Below, piece by piece: positions 7,854 to 16,321 of a DNA stretch of 63,976 bases (positions within the stretch are counted from its first letter, which is position 1; every line of letters starts with the position of its first letter). The DNA is from JBOGXA01 sp050694175 (GTDB lineage: Bacteria > Actinomycetota > CADDZG01 > WHSQ01), in contig JBOGXA010000022.1 of NCBI GenBank assembly GCA_050694175.1, positions 1 to 63,976 on the forward strand, read 5' to 3'. The position numbers were made by a program, and so were the translations under genes. The notes below the pieces were generated by a model that was not told the origin of the DNA, ran no database searches, and was given only the letters and a program-made list of their open reading frames with translations.

Positions 7854-9140
7854 GTGTCTGCCGTAATAACCGGCGGGATCGCCGTCGATCCCGTGATGGG
7901 CACGGTGGAATCACGCGATATCGGGGTGAGCGGGGAGCGCATCGGGGGGCGTGAAGCGGGCACCGGCAGTGTGGACGCATCGGGCTGCATCGTGATGCCC
8001 GGCAACGTCTGCTCTCATCATCATCTGTATTCCGCTCTTGCGCGCGGCATGCCCGGCCCCGACATCCCGCCGCGCACCTTCCCCGAGATCCTCGAGCGCA
8101 TCTGGTGGCGGCTCGATCGCGCTCTCGACCACGAGACCATCCGGCTGTCCGCGACGCTCGGCGCACTCGAGGCCGTCAAGGCCGGGACAACCTCGATCGT
8201 CGATCATCATGCTTCCCCGGAAGCCATAGAGGGATCACTTGACGACGTTGCGATCGGACTGCAGGAGGTGGGGGCGCGAGCCGTCGTCTGCTACGAAGTC
8301 ACCGACCGGGGCGGGACCGATCGGGCCCGGGCCGGCATCGCGGAGAACGTGCGTTTCATTCGTTCCGATCGCTGGCCTCTCATCAGGGGGTTGATGGGCG
8401 CCCACGCTTCGTTCACCATCGGCGACGAAACGCTCTCTGCACTGGTCGGCGAAGCGCGCGACGCGGGCGCCGCCGTGCACATCCACCTTGCCGAAGACGA
8501 CTGTGACGAACGCCACTCGCTCGAGGTGTACGGAGTTCGCACGGCCCACCGGCTGGCGGAAAAGGGAGCGCTCGAAGAAGGTGATCTCGTCGCGCACGGC
8601 GTCCATCTCGACGACTCCGAGATAGAGACGGTGCGGGTGTCGGGCGCATGGATCGCGCACAACCCCCGATCGAACATGAACAACGGAGTCGGCTACGCGC
8701 CGGTTGGGACAATGGGAGCGCGCGTGTGTCTGGGGACCGACGGTATCGACGGCGACCTCTTCGCCGAGGCGCGTTCGGCCTTCTTCAAGGCCCGGGAAAC
8801 GTCTCCGGAAGCAGACCCTCGGTGGGTTCTCGACCGCGTTGGGGCCGGCGCCGCCCTCGTCGGGTCCGTGTTCGGTGAGCCGGCCATGGGCACGCTGGAG
8901 GCGGGGGCTCCCGCCGACCTCGTGATCCTGGAGTACGGTGCACCGACACCGCTCGAGGCCGCGAATCTGGCCGCACACTTCGTCTTCGGGATGGGCGCGT
9001 GGCACGTCCGCGATGTCATGATCGCCGGCACATGGGTCGTGCGCGATCGCGAGCACCTCGCAGTGGACGAGGCGGAGTTGCTAGCGCACTGCCGCGACGA
9101 GGCGCCGAGGCTGTGGGACCGCATGCAAAGATTGGATTAG
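7854..9140 (+). CDS. ssnA: SsnA-family amidohydrolase (putative purine/aminopurine deaminase)
   Basis: 428 residues, close to the 442 of E. coli SsnA. It has the amidohydrolase pattern: a small N-terminal beta-sandwich, the metal motif SHHHLYSALARGMPG at residues 54-68, HIHLAEDDCDERHS in the middle, VAHGVHLDD, NPRSNMNNGVGY and GTDGIDGD for the last metal ligand. In the yge cluster this enzyme accompanies the molybdenum hydroxylases; guanine-type deamination or hydrolysis of a ring-opened purine are the likely activities, which the sequence cannot separate. The GTG start lies one base after the XDH stop, without its own clear ribosome site, so translation is probably coupled. The glycine-rich stretch after the HHH motif matches SsnA rather than guanine deaminase GuaD. 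Confidence 0.83.
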   Translation: MSAVITGGIAVDPVMGTVESRDIGVSGERIGGREAGTGSVDASGCIVMPGNVCSHHHLYSALARGMPGPDIPPRTFPEILERIWWRLDRALDHETIRLSATLGALEAVKAGTTSIVDHHASPEAIEGSLDDVAIGLQEVGARAVVCYEVTDRGGTDRARAGIAENVRFIRSDRWPLIRGLMGAHASFTIGDETLSALVGEARDAGAAVHIHLAEDDCDERHSLEVYGVRTAHRLAEKGALEEGDLVAHGVHLDDSEIETVRVSGAWIAHNPRSNMNNGVGYAPVGTMGARVCLGTDGIDGDLFAEARSAFFKARETSPEADPRWVLDRVGAGAALVGSVFGEPAMGTLEAGAPADLVILEYGAPTPLEAANLAAHFVFGMGAWHVRDVMIAGTWVVRDREHLAVDEAELLAHCRDEAPRLWDRMQRLD

Positions 9141-9156
9141 CAGAGAGGAAGTGCAC

Positions 9157-10152
9157 GTGGAGCGCGCCGACCTGACCGGCAAGGACTACATCTCGACGGC
9201 GGACTGGTCTACGGACGAGCTGGGCACCGCCCTCGACGTCGCCGCCGACCTCAAGGAGGCTTTTCGTTCGGAGCGCCCGCACCGTCTGCTCCCGGACAAG
9301 ACCCTGTTCATGATCTTCTTGGACCTGTCTACGCGCACGCGCAACGCGTTCGAGGCGGGCATGACGCAACTCGGCGGCCATGCTCACTTCATCGATGCCA
9401 ACACATCGCAGATCGCGCACGGAGAGAGCCCGCGCGACATGGGCATCATCCTCGCCTCCTACGGCCACGGCATCGCCATCCGGCACGACAAGGTGCCGGG
9501 CGAGGGCAACGCGTACATGCGCGAGGTCGCTCGACATGCCGATGTCCCGGTCATCAACCTTCAGTGCGACGAAGACCATCCGACCCAACAGCTCGCCGAC
9601 CTCATGACGATCGACGAAGTGTTCAAGACGCGCGACCTCTCTGGGATGAAGGTGTGCGTCTCGTGGGCGTTCGCTCCGTCCTACGCGAAGCCGATGAGCG
9701 TGCCCCAGGGGCTAGCGCTTCTCCTCCCCCGTTTCGGCGCCGACCTCGTGATCGCCCGGCCCCCCGAGTTCGAGCTCATGCCTCACGTGATGGACAGGGC
9801 GCGCTCCCTCGCCCACGAAGGCGACGGAACGATCACCGAGGTCGACGACATAGACGGGGGCTTCGCGGGGGCCCAGGTCGTCTACCCCAAGTCGTGGGGG
9901 GCCGAGTATCTCTTCGGCCGGGAACAAGAGGCCCTGGCCTTGAACGCCCGCTACAGGGACTGGATCTGCGACGCGCGCCGCATGAAGCTCGCCGCCGACG
10001 ACGCGATCTACATGCATTGCCTTCCCGCCGACCGCGGCCACGAGGTCGCCGACGACGTGATCGATGGGCCGCAATCGGTCGTCTTCCAGGAAGCCGAGAA
10101 CCGTCTCCACACCGGTAAGGCGCTCATGGCACTGACGATGGGCGGCTACTAG
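9157..10152 (+). CDS. ygeW: YgeW-family knotted carbamoyltransferase
   Basis: 331 residues from GTG 9157. It is a member of the aspartate/ornithine carbamoyltransferase superfamily: STRTR carbamoyl-phosphate loop at residues 58-62, HPTQ at 141-144 and HCLPADRGHEV near 285, with the long insert and the CDEDHPTQ context of the YgeW branch rather than classical OTCase (no SMG ornithine loop). In the purine pathway it would phosphorolyse a carbamoyl (ureido) intermediate to carbamoyl phosphate for the carbamate kinase at 18996. E. coli YgeW is longer (396). Start choice: GAGAGGAA (9143-9150) sits 7 nt before GTG 9157 but only one nt before GTG 9151, so 9157 is preferred. Last gene of block A; the next gene converges on it with only 4 bp between. 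Confidence 0.85.
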   Translation: MERADLTGKDYISTADWSTDELGTALDVAADLKEAFRSERPHRLLPDKTLFMIFLDLSTRTRNAFEAGMTQLGGHAHFIDANTSQIAHGESPRDMGIILASYGHGIAIRHDKVPGEGNAYMREVARHADVPVINLQCDEDHPTQQLADLMTIDEVFKTRDLSGMKVCVSWAFAPSYAKPMSVPQGLALLLPRFGADLVIARPPEFELMPHVMDRARSLAHEGDGTITEVDDIDGGFAGAQVVYPKSWGAEYLFGREQEALALNARYRDWICDARRMKLAADDAIYMHCLPADRGHEVADDVIDGPQSVVFQEAENRLHTGKALMALTMGGY

Positions 10153-10156
10153 GCCA

Positions 10157-10948
10157 CTACGGCACCGCCACGAAATCGTCAAGGAAATCACGCGCGACCT
10201 GAGTATCGAGGCGATAGGTCACGTCGGTCGCCTTGCACACGGCGTCGCCCGTTACCGTCACGGAGACGATCAAATTCGAGTCGCCGAGGAAGTGTGGTCC
10301 TCCGGAGTCTCCGTAACACGTGCCGCCGTCGCCGGTCGCCTCGTTCATCGACAGCTTGAGCCAGCTCTTGGTCAACGAGTTGTAGGTCTGCGTGGCAAAA
10401 CGGCGCTCCTCGTTCTCAAGGATCCCCTGCGGACCCTTCTTCCTCGACTCTCGGATAACGCCGTATCCCACCGCGGTGTATCGCTGATCGTCGATCGTCT
10501 TATCGGCCTTCATCTGGGAGAGCAGGTTGAGCGTCGGCAATCGAGCGGGAGTCGCATTGTGAGGTCGCTCCAGCAGTACGACGGCCAGATCCTTGGGATC
10601 GGACTGGTCGTGCCCGTATTCGGGATGGCTGAAGTAGGTGCCCGGGATCAGCGGCGAGTTCTCATCGAAGGTTGGATCGAATGTCACCCACACCTCGTCC
10701 GGGCCGATGTCGATCGACCTCAGGAATTCCGTGCAATGGGCCGCCGTCAGGAAGACGTCGTTTTCGACGATCAGGGTGCCCGAGCAAAGGAGGTCTTTCT
10801 GTCCCTCCTCCCGCCACTCCGCTACGAGCGCCCCCACGTATGGGTGACGGTTGCCGTCGAACTGCCCGTAGACGATGGCGCTCGCCGGCGCCGCGCCGAG
10901 CGCGGCCACGAATCCCGCCGCAATCAAGAATCCAATGGTTCGCTTCAT
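10157..10948 (-). CDS. Secreted trypsin-like serine protease (S1 family)
   Basis: 263 residues. A cleavable signal peptide (about 1-24, ending ASA) is followed by IVYGQFDG, the mature end typical of trypsin-fold enzymes. The catalytic triad is visible: histidine in LTAAHC (about residue 71), aspartate in DPKDLAVVLLERP (about 119) and serine in CYGDSGGPHF (about 217). The C-terminus carries a paired cysteine around VTGDAVCKATD. Expected to act outside the cell on protein; no specificity-defining partner is nearby. GGGGG lies upstream of ATG as ribosome site. It converges on ygeW and is divergently placed to the small zinc-ribbon gene, so it looks like an unrelated gene inside the purine locus. 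Confidence 0.92.
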   Translation of the reverse strand: MKRTIGFLIAAGFVAALGAAPASAIVYGQFDGNRHPYVGALVAEWREEGQKDLLCSGTLIVENDVFLTAAHCTEFLRSIDIGPDEVWVTFDPTFDENSPLIPGTYFSHPEYGHDQSDPKDLAVVLLERPHNATPARLPTLNLLSQMKADKTIDDQRYTAVGYGVIRESRKKGPQGILENEERRFATQTYNSLTKSWLKLSMNEATGDGGTCYGDSGGPHFLGDSNLIVSVTVTGDAVCKATDVTYRLDTQVARDFLDDFVAVP

Positions 10949-11084
10949 GCCGACCCCCTTCGAAGTCGCCGATCCACCCCTTACATCGTCGCAGCAGTTC
11001 CCAGCTTAGGTCCAGAGCGGACTGGTGCGTATTCAGCCGCGATGGTGAAATGTCGATAACAAGGCGTGGGATCTAGGAGGGACC

Positions 11085-11201
11085 GTGCCGAAATCGTTGG
11101 CGCACTGCGGGCAGTGCGGGACGCCGCTCACGGAGTCGGATCTGAAGCAGGGATCCTGCTCGGAGTGCGGCTGGAGCCTGAAGGGCAAGAAAGGCCCGTA
11201 G
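11085..11201 (+). CDS. 38-residue zinc-ribbon microprotein
   Basis: A very short frame beginning with GTG at 11085 and ending TAG at 11199-11201. A strong ribosome site, TAGGAGG at 11074-11080, lies 4 nt upstream. The protein has two cysteine knuckles, CGQC at residues 8-11 and CSEC at 25-28, each followed by glycine, with 13 residues between them and a basic C-terminus (KGKKGP). That spacing is what a minimal rubredoxin-like zinc ribbon needs. It ends 19 bp before the next gene on the same strand and may be cotranscribed with it. Function unknown; similar free-standing ribbons bind zinc and contact nucleic acid or proteins. Confidence 0.7.
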   Translation: MPKSLAHCGQCGTPLTESDLKQGSCSECGWSLKGKKGP

Positions 11202-11220
11202 CGAAACCGCGAGACCCGCG

Positions 11221-12165
11221 ATGAGACTGCGCGCCGCGGTGGTCGCAGCCCTCCTGGTCGCGGCCGCCGCGGCGGCGATCCCCGGCCCGTCGGGCGCGTA
11301 TCCCCTGTCCCGCGCTCCGAGATGCAAGATCTTTCCCACCGACAACCACTGGAACCTGCGCGTCGACGACCTCCCGGTCGTGGACAACTCCGATCAGATC
11401 GTTGCCTCGATCGGCGTCGACGAGGGCCTTCATCCGGATTTCGGCTCGGGGCGGTGGCGGGGAGCGCCGATAGGCATCCCGGTCACCGTAGTCGGCAGGT
11501 CGCAGAAGAAGCTGCCGGTGCGGTTCTCGTACGCGGATGAGTCCGATCGCGGCCCCTACCCCATTCCCCGCACCGCAAAGATCGAGGGAGGGCCGAACTC
11601 CGACGGGGATCGCCATGTGCTCGTCGTCGACAAGTCGCGCTGCAAGCTCTACGAGCTGTTCGCCGCCTACCCACGCAATGACGGCGCGCGGTGGGTCGCG
11701 GGATCGGGCGCCATCTGGAATCTCGATTCGAACCGCCTCCGCCCGGCGGGCTGGACGTCTGCGGATGCGGCAGGCCTGCCCATCCTCCCGGGTCTCGCGC
11801 GCTACGACGACGTGCGAAGGGGCAGAGTCAATCACGCGCTTCGCTTCACGGTTTCTCAAACGCGCCGCGCTTATATCTACCCCGCGCGCCACTACGCCTC
11901 CGATCTGACGGACCCGGACCTCCCGGCCATGGGCCAACGCCTGCGGCTGAAGGCCGACTTCGATATCTCCGGCTACCCGCGGACGGTGCGCATCATCCTG
12001 CGCGCGCTCAAGGAGTACGGGATGATCGTTGCCGACAACGGGTCGGACTGGTACATCACCGGATCGCCGAGCCGCTACTGGAACAACGACGCATTGCGCA
12101 CGCTTCACACGGTCACGGGCGCCAACTTCGAGGTGGTCGACACCACGGCGCTGCCGCGGCCCTGA
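11221..12165 (+). CDS. Secreted protein of unknown function
   Basis: 314 residues with a hydrophobic signal peptide (about 1-26). The mature part begins near APRCKIFPTDNHWNLRVDDLPV, continues with a SIGVDEGLHPDFGSGRWRGAPIGIP segment and later DRHVLVVDKSRCKLYELF, HALRFTV and a YITGSPSRYWNNDALRTL end. I recognise this layout (CxxFPxDNxWN then LHPDFG) from many uncharacterised secreted proteins of soil bacteria but know no function. Aromatic and histidine-rich stretches could suit carbohydrate or metal binding, which is a guess. It stands 19 bp after the zinc-ribbon gene and converges on the histidine kinase. Nothing in it ties it to purine metabolism. Confidence 0.75.
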   Translation: MRLRAAVVAALLVAAAAAAIPGPSGAYPLSRAPRCKIFPTDNHWNLRVDDLPVVDNSDQIVASIGVDEGLHPDFGSGRWRGAPIGIPVTVVGRSQKKLPVRFSYADESDRGPYPIPRTAKIEGGPNSDGDRHVLVVDKSRCKLYELFAAYPRNDGARWVAGSGAIWNLDSNRLRPAGWTSADAAGLPILPGLARYDDVRRGRVNHALRFTVSQTRRAYIYPARHYASDLTDPDLPAMGQRLRLKADFDISGYPRTVRIILRALKEYGMIVADNGSDWYITGSPSRYWNNDALRTLHTVTGANFEVVDTTALPRP

Positions 12166-12256
12166 CGTCCCGGCTTCCGAGTCCACCTCATCTGTTCGCG
12201 TTGGCATCCTCCTGCCACTTGAGATGTGGAAAGAAAGGTCGGGTCGCGCTCTCTAG
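12166..12256. other. Convergent intergenic gap
   Basis: 91 bp between the secreted protein (plus) and the histidine kinase (minus). I see no convincing hairpin terminator or small gene here. Confidence 0.5.
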
Positions 12257-13180
12257 TTAACCCTCGGCGGGGAGAGTCAGGACGAAGCACGAACCGCCCT
12301 CGGGTGAGGCCATCGCTACCAGCTCACCGCCGTGGGCGCGCGCGATCGCACGCGAGACCCACAACCCCAGTCCGGCCCCCGGCACCGAACGATCGATGCG
12401 CGCGAACCGCCCGAATACTTCTTCTCGGCGGCTCTCCGGGATCCCCGGCCCCCTGTCGAGGACGGACAGGCTAGCGTTGTCGTCGACGCGCTCAACCGTC
12501 ACGCGAATGGGTGAGTTCGAGGGAGTGAACTTGGCTGCGTTGCCGATGAGATTGGTAAGCACCTGACGCAGCCGCACGGCATCGGCGGTCACCCGGACCT
12601 CGTCGACCACGAGGACACTCACGGGATGGGGGTGGGTCAGAGGCTCGAGTTCCCTGACCACCTGGGACGCGAATGCACCCAACTCCACAGATTCGGTGTT
12701 CAACTCCCGCGGGTCGCCGACGAACCCCTCTGCGTCCCGAAAGGACGCGATCAGCTGGTTCAGGCGTAGGACGCTGCGCTCGACCGCGTTCGCCATCTTC
12801 AGGAGGTTGTCGCGATCGAGATGATCCACCGCTCGTTTGAGGGTCGCCGCACAGCCGTGAACGATCGTGATCGGCGTCCGCACCTCGTGCACCAACAGCA
12901 TGAGCTCCTCGGTTTTCGGATTCGACTCGTCGCCCCCCCGGGCGCGCTCCTCCCACCGAGCAACCTCCGTCGACAGGTTCTCCGCGTTACGCTCGATGAC
13001 ATCCGCAGAGATCAACAGCGTGGTGGAATCGCCCCGCGTGATCGCGGCGACCAGCCTGGGAGCGAACGACAGCAAGACCGAGGCCGGCGCTGCAAGGTGC
13101 GCGGAGAGCTCTAGCAGGGCATCGCCCCCCACCGGCTGCCGACTCGACTCATGTACGAAAATCTCGGGCGCATCCTCCAT
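12257..13180 (-). CDS. Soluble sensor histidine kinase (HATPase + HisKA)
   Basis: 307 residues, no membrane segment. The N-terminal ~85 residues are a helical, unassigned region. The dimerisation domain carries the phosphoacceptor H98 in LLVHEVRTPITIV, and the catalytic domain has the N-box NLIGNAAKFTP (210-220), G1 DRGPGIP (242-248) and G2 GAGLGLWVS (268-276). It should phosphorylate a response regulator, but none is adjacent. The neighbour is the divergently transcribed LAL regulator, which has no receiver domain. The ATG at 13180 has no ribosome site of its own; the good site upstream (AGGAGG, 13203-13208) is placed to serve an overlapping 15-codon frame instead. Being cytoplasmic, it probably senses an internal signal. 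Confidence 0.88.
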   Translation of the reverse strand: MEDAPEIFVHESSRQPVGGDALLELSAHLAAPASVLLSFAPRLVAAITRGDSTTLLISADVIERNAENLSTEVARWEERARGGDESNPKTEELMLLVHEVRTPITIVHGCAATLKRAVDHLDRDNLLKMANAVERSVLRLNQLIASFRDAEGFVGDPRELNTESVELGAFASQVVRELEPLTHPHPVSVLVVDEVRVTADAVRLRQVLTNLIGNAAKFTPSNSPIRVTVERVDDNASLSVLDRGPGIPESRREEVFGRFARIDRSVPGAGLGLWVSRAIARAHGGELVAMASPEGGSCFVLTLPAEG

Positions 13181-13196
13181 CAGCGGTAAGAGACAT
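13149..13196 (-). CDS. Possible 15-residue leader peptide overlapping the kinase start
   Basis: On the minus strand AGGAGG (13208-13203) stands 6 nt before ATG 13196, which opens a frame of 15 codons ending in TGA at 13149-13151 (peptide MSLTADGGCARDFRT). The kinase ATG (13180) lies inside it in another frame. This could be a translated leader that delivers ribosomes to the kinase start, or a chance frame near a mis-placed ribosome site. Confidence 0.35.
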   Translation of the reverse strand: MSLTADGGCARDFRT

Positions 13197-13266
13197 TAGA
13201 TACCTCCTCTGATACGCGGAATTGGGGAAATCCCTATTTCCTGACCGGGCGTGCCTCCAGCGGTCA

Positions 13267-13272
13267 TACAAT
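13267..13272 (+). promoter_or_regulatory. -10 box (TACAAT) of a leaderless promoter for the LAL regulator
   Basis: TACAAT is separated from ATG 13279 by exactly 6 nt with no ribosome site between. A weak -35-like CTGACC lies at 13241-13246 with a long 20-bp spacer. The best reading is a leaderless mRNA. Confidence 0.55.
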
Positions 13273-13278
13273 CCCCTC

Positions 13279-16071
13279 ATGATCGTGGGCCGGATCGCGG
13301 AACGGTCCCGCATCGAACAGCTCCTGGACGGAGCCCGAAAGGGGAAGAGCGGGTCCCTGTTGATTGCCGGCGACGCCGGCATCGGCAAGACCGCGCTCCT
13401 TCGCCACGCCCGCGACCACGCGCCGGGGTTCGTGGTCCTTACGGCGCGTGGCGTCCAGTCGGAATCGGAGATTGCGTTCTCCGGCCTGTCCGACGTTCTG
13501 CGACCCATGTTGGACGAGATAGACCGCATCGCCGAACCGCAGGCGGTCGCCCTGAAGGGGGCGCTTGCCCTCGCACCTCCGACGGCGGCAGATCCGTTCA
13601 CGATCTACGCGGCGACGCTCAGCACCCTCGCCGCGGCCGCCGAGAAGGTGCCCCTGCTCGTGCTCGTGGACGACTTGCACTGGCTGGACTCGGAATCGGC
13701 CCGGGCCCTGTTGTTTGCCGCCAGACGGGTCGCGGTCGAAGGCATCGTCATGCTCTTCGCCGCCCGCGAGGGTGAGGCCCACGACCTCGATCTCTCGGGC
13801 CTCGAGGCGATGACGGTCGGTGGACTGGGTCCCGACGAATCGATGGAGCTGCTCGTTGCGTTCGTCTCGCACCCCATGTCGACGGAGGTGGCCGACCGGC
13901 TTGTTGCCAGCACGCGGGGCAACCCGCTCGCACTCCTCGAGATCCCGACGCTTCTGACCAAGGGTCAACTGGCTGGGAAACGAGATCTCGCCGATCCCCT
14001 TCCCGCCGGGCCCAGCATCGAGCAAGCCTTCGAACGGCGGATATCAGGCCTTCCCCGCGACGCCCGCAAGGCGCTGACGGTAGCTGCCGCCAGCGACTCG
14101 GAGTCGACGGCGACGATCACGTCGGCTCTGACCCGGCTCAGCCTGCCCGATTCCGCGCTCGAGCCCGCCGAGTCGAGTGGTCTCGTCACGAACGACGGTT
14201 CCACGCTCACCTTCCGCCATCCTCTGCTGAGGTCGAGCGCGTATCACAGAGCCAGCCCCATCGAACGGCGAGCCGCTCACGAAGCTCTTGCCGACGTACT
14301 GGCGGGGGCGGGGGCGGAGGCACGGAGCGCGTGGCATCGGGCGAGTGCCGCTGTGGGGGCCGACGAGAACGTCGCGTCGGGCCTCGAGAAGGCGGGGGCC
14401 GAGGCAGCCGGGCGCACCGGTCACGCCGCCGCCGCGCGTGCGTTCGAGCGCGCAGCCGCGCTGAGCACCGAACCGGAGAGGAAAGCCGCTCGTTTGTTGC
14501 AGGCGGCAAACTCAATGCAGCTCGCCGGCCGTCCGGACCGGGCGGTCGAGCTACTCGACGACGCGCTTGCGAGTACCTCCGATCCGCTCATGCGCGCCGA
14601 CATCCAGACGGTCCGAGGACGAGTGGAGATCTGGCGGGGTGCGCCGATGAAGGCACACGCAATGCTCATCAAAGAGGCTAGCGAGGTCGAGTCCATCGAC
14701 TCTAGCCGCGCCGCTCTGATGCTGGCCACAGCCACCACCCCATGCTTCATGGCAGCCGAGTTGACCCTGGCGCGCGACACGGCCGAGCGAGCACAGAGGA
14801 TCGCGGAGGAAAGTGGCGGAATCCCGGCCGTGTTCGCGCACACTCTGCTGGCCGGCGCGAAGACTCTTCTCGGAGAAGGAGCCAGCGCACGTCCCCTTCT
14901 CGACGAAGCGCTCAACCTCATAGCGGAGAGCGAGATTGTCCTCCCTCTTCACGAGCTCGCCGGGTTGGTCGCCATCAACCTCGCGTGGCTGGAGGAGTAC
15001 AACGAGGCACGGAAAGTGGTGAACCGTCTCATCGAGGAGGCGCGGCGGCTGAGCGCGCCGGCGATCTTGCCTTACGTTCTGTCTGTTAGCTCGGAGATCG
15101 ACTTCAGAACCGGGCGATGGGCGGATGCCCACGCGGACGCAGTGGAGGCGCACCAGCTCGCGCTGGAGACCGGGCAGCAGAACGTCGGTTCATACACACT
15201 GGTCAACCTCGCGCGGATCGACGCGGCACAGGGTCACGACGCCGAGTGCAGGGCGCACGCCAAGGGGGCTCTCCAGATTGCGGCGCGGCTGGGAGTCGAA
15301 TCGATCCCGGTCTACGCGTACGCCGCGCTCGGACTGCTCGAGCTGGGGCGCGGTAATCCCGAGGGCGCCATCCGTCAACTGGAACAGGTGGCCGCGCGGG
15401 CCGAGAGTCAGAGGCTTGGCGAACCCAACGCCGTTCAATGGGCTCCCGACCTGATCGAGGCATACGTCCGGGCGGGGCGCACCGACTCCGCCGAGCGCGC
15501 GCTTGGGAGACTCGAAGTGCAGGCGCAAGCGACCGAGCGCCGGTGGGCCCAAGCCGCCGTGCACCGCTGCCGCGGCCTCCTCGAGCCGGGGAACCACGCC
15601 GTCCACTTCGAGCGGGCGTTGGAGCTGCAGAGTGCGCGCGACGCCTCCTTCGAGCGGGCTCGCACGCGGCTCTGTTACGGGCAGCGGTTGGGAGCGGTCG
15701 GCCAAAAAGCAACGGCAGCGGACCGGCTCCAATCCGCGCTCGTGACCTTCGAGCGCCTGGGCGCATCTCCGTGGGCCGATCGCACCCGAGAGGCACTTGC
15801 GGACATCGGGGGCCGGGCCCGGAGACGAGTCGTCCCCATCGGCCAGCGACTCACGCACCAGGAACTTCAGATCGCCAGGCTGGTTGCCCAAGGCAGGACC
15901 AATAAGGAGACGGCCGCCGCTCTGTTCGTCAGTCCCAAGACTGTAGAAGCGCACCTCGGAAGCATCTACAGGAAGCTTGAGATCAGGTCCCGCACGGATT
16001 TGGCCCGCGTTATGACGGAGGAAGGGGCCTTGCTGGACGCGGACGAGCGAAGCGCGACGGTCGGAAGTTAG
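13279..16071 (+). CDS. LuxR-family regulator with AAA ATPase domain (LAL type)
   Basis: 930 residues from ATG 13279; the frame opens at 13222 but the protein homology begins at MIVGRIAERSRIEQLL. It has the order of large ATP-binding LuxR regulators: an AAA/NTPase domain with Walker A GDAGIGKT (31-38) and Walker B LLVLVDDLHW (about 128-137), a long helical TPR-like middle region rich in alanine, and a C-terminal LuxR helix-turn-helix (about 856-912) with LTHQELQIARLVAQGRTNKETA and VSPKTVEAHLGSIYRKL. Such proteins bind a ligand, multimerise with ATP and activate transcription; E. coli MalT is the classic case. It is divergent to the histidine kinase and lies between blocks A and B of the purine locus, so it is a candidate regulator of that locus, by position only. 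Confidence 0.92.
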   Translation: MIVGRIAERSRIEQLLDGARKGKSGSLLIAGDAGIGKTALLRHARDHAPGFVVLTARGVQSESEIAFSGLSDVLRPMLDEIDRIAEPQAVALKGALALAPPTAADPFTIYAATLSTLAAAAEKVPLLVLVDDLHWLDSESARALLFAARRVAVEGIVMLFAAREGEAHDLDLSGLEAMTVGGLGPDESMELLVAFVSHPMSTEVADRLVASTRGNPLALLEIPTLLTKGQLAGKRDLADPLPAGPSIEQAFERRISGLPRDARKALTVAAASDSESTATITSALTRLSLPDSALEPAESSGLVTNDGSTLTFRHPLLRSSAYHRASPIERRAAHEALADVLAGAGAEARSAWHRASAAVGADENVASGLEKAGAEAAGRTGHAAAARAFERAAALSTEPERKAARLLQAANSMQLAGRPDRAVELLDDALASTSDPLMRADIQTVRGRVEIWRGAPMKAHAMLIKEASEVESIDSSRAALMLATATTPCFMAAELTLARDTAERAQRIAEESGGIPAVFAHTLLAGAKTLLGEGASARPLLDEALNLIAESEIVLPLHELAGLVAINLAWLEEYNEARKVVNRLIEEARRLSAPAILPYVLSVSSEIDFRTGRWADAHADAVEAHQLALETGQQNVGSYTLVNLARIDAAQGHDAECRAHAKGALQIAARLGVESIPVYAYAALGLLELGRGNPEGAIRQLEQVAARAESQRLGEPNAVQWAPDLIEAYVRAGRTDSAERALGRLEVQAQATERRWAQAAVHRCRGLLEPGNHAVHFERALELQSARDASFERARTRLCYGQRLGAVGQKATAADRLQSALVTFERLGASPWADRTREALADIGGRARRRVVPIGQRLTHQELQIARLVAQGRTNKETAAALFVSPKTVEAHLGSIYRKLEIRSRTDLARVMTEEGALLDADERSATVGS

Positions 16072-16080
16072 CCGAGCGGG

Positions 16081-16263
16081 TTAGCGGCGGGGTCCCGAGA
16101 GAATCGAGGCGGCCTTGCCGGCGAGACGTCCGAAGTGGGGGCGGCTGGGCTTGAGAGTGTCGTAGAGCGCTATCCCGACGGCGACGCCGACCAGCAGCAA
16201 GACGATGCGCGGGAAGTAGTGAACGACCATCTCCGTGAAGCTTGAAAAGGTGTATCCGTCCAT
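16081..16263 (-). CDS. Small single-pass membrane protein
   Basis: 60 residues from ATG 16263, chosen because GGAG (16273-16270) stands 6 nt upstream; longer versions up to 16347 would overlap the ammonia-lyase gene. A short N-terminus with an FTEMVVHYFPR helix is followed by one membrane segment (about 18-35, IVLLLVGVAVGIALYDTL) and a basic C-terminal tail. No known domain. It stands downstream of the ygeX-like gene on the same strand and could be its last operon member. Function unknown. Confidence 0.5.
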   Translation of the reverse strand: MDGYTFSSFTEMVVHYFPRIVLLLVGVAVGIALYDTLKPSRPHFGRLAGKAASILSGPRR

Positions 16264-16321
16264 CTTCCACTCCGACCTTTTTGGGGCTTGTATCCGAATA
16301 TCGGCGCCGACCCACAGAGTC

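Noticed and set aside
11028..11055. TGCGTATTC followed by GCC also seen near 55886, as a possible shared operator
   Set aside because: A nine-base match in two unrelated settings is expected by chance and neither copy is palindromic.
10949..11084. An RNA gene between the protease and the zinc-ribbon gene
   Set aside because: I could not fold a tRNA or other known RNA here; the gap is adequately explained by two divergent promoters.
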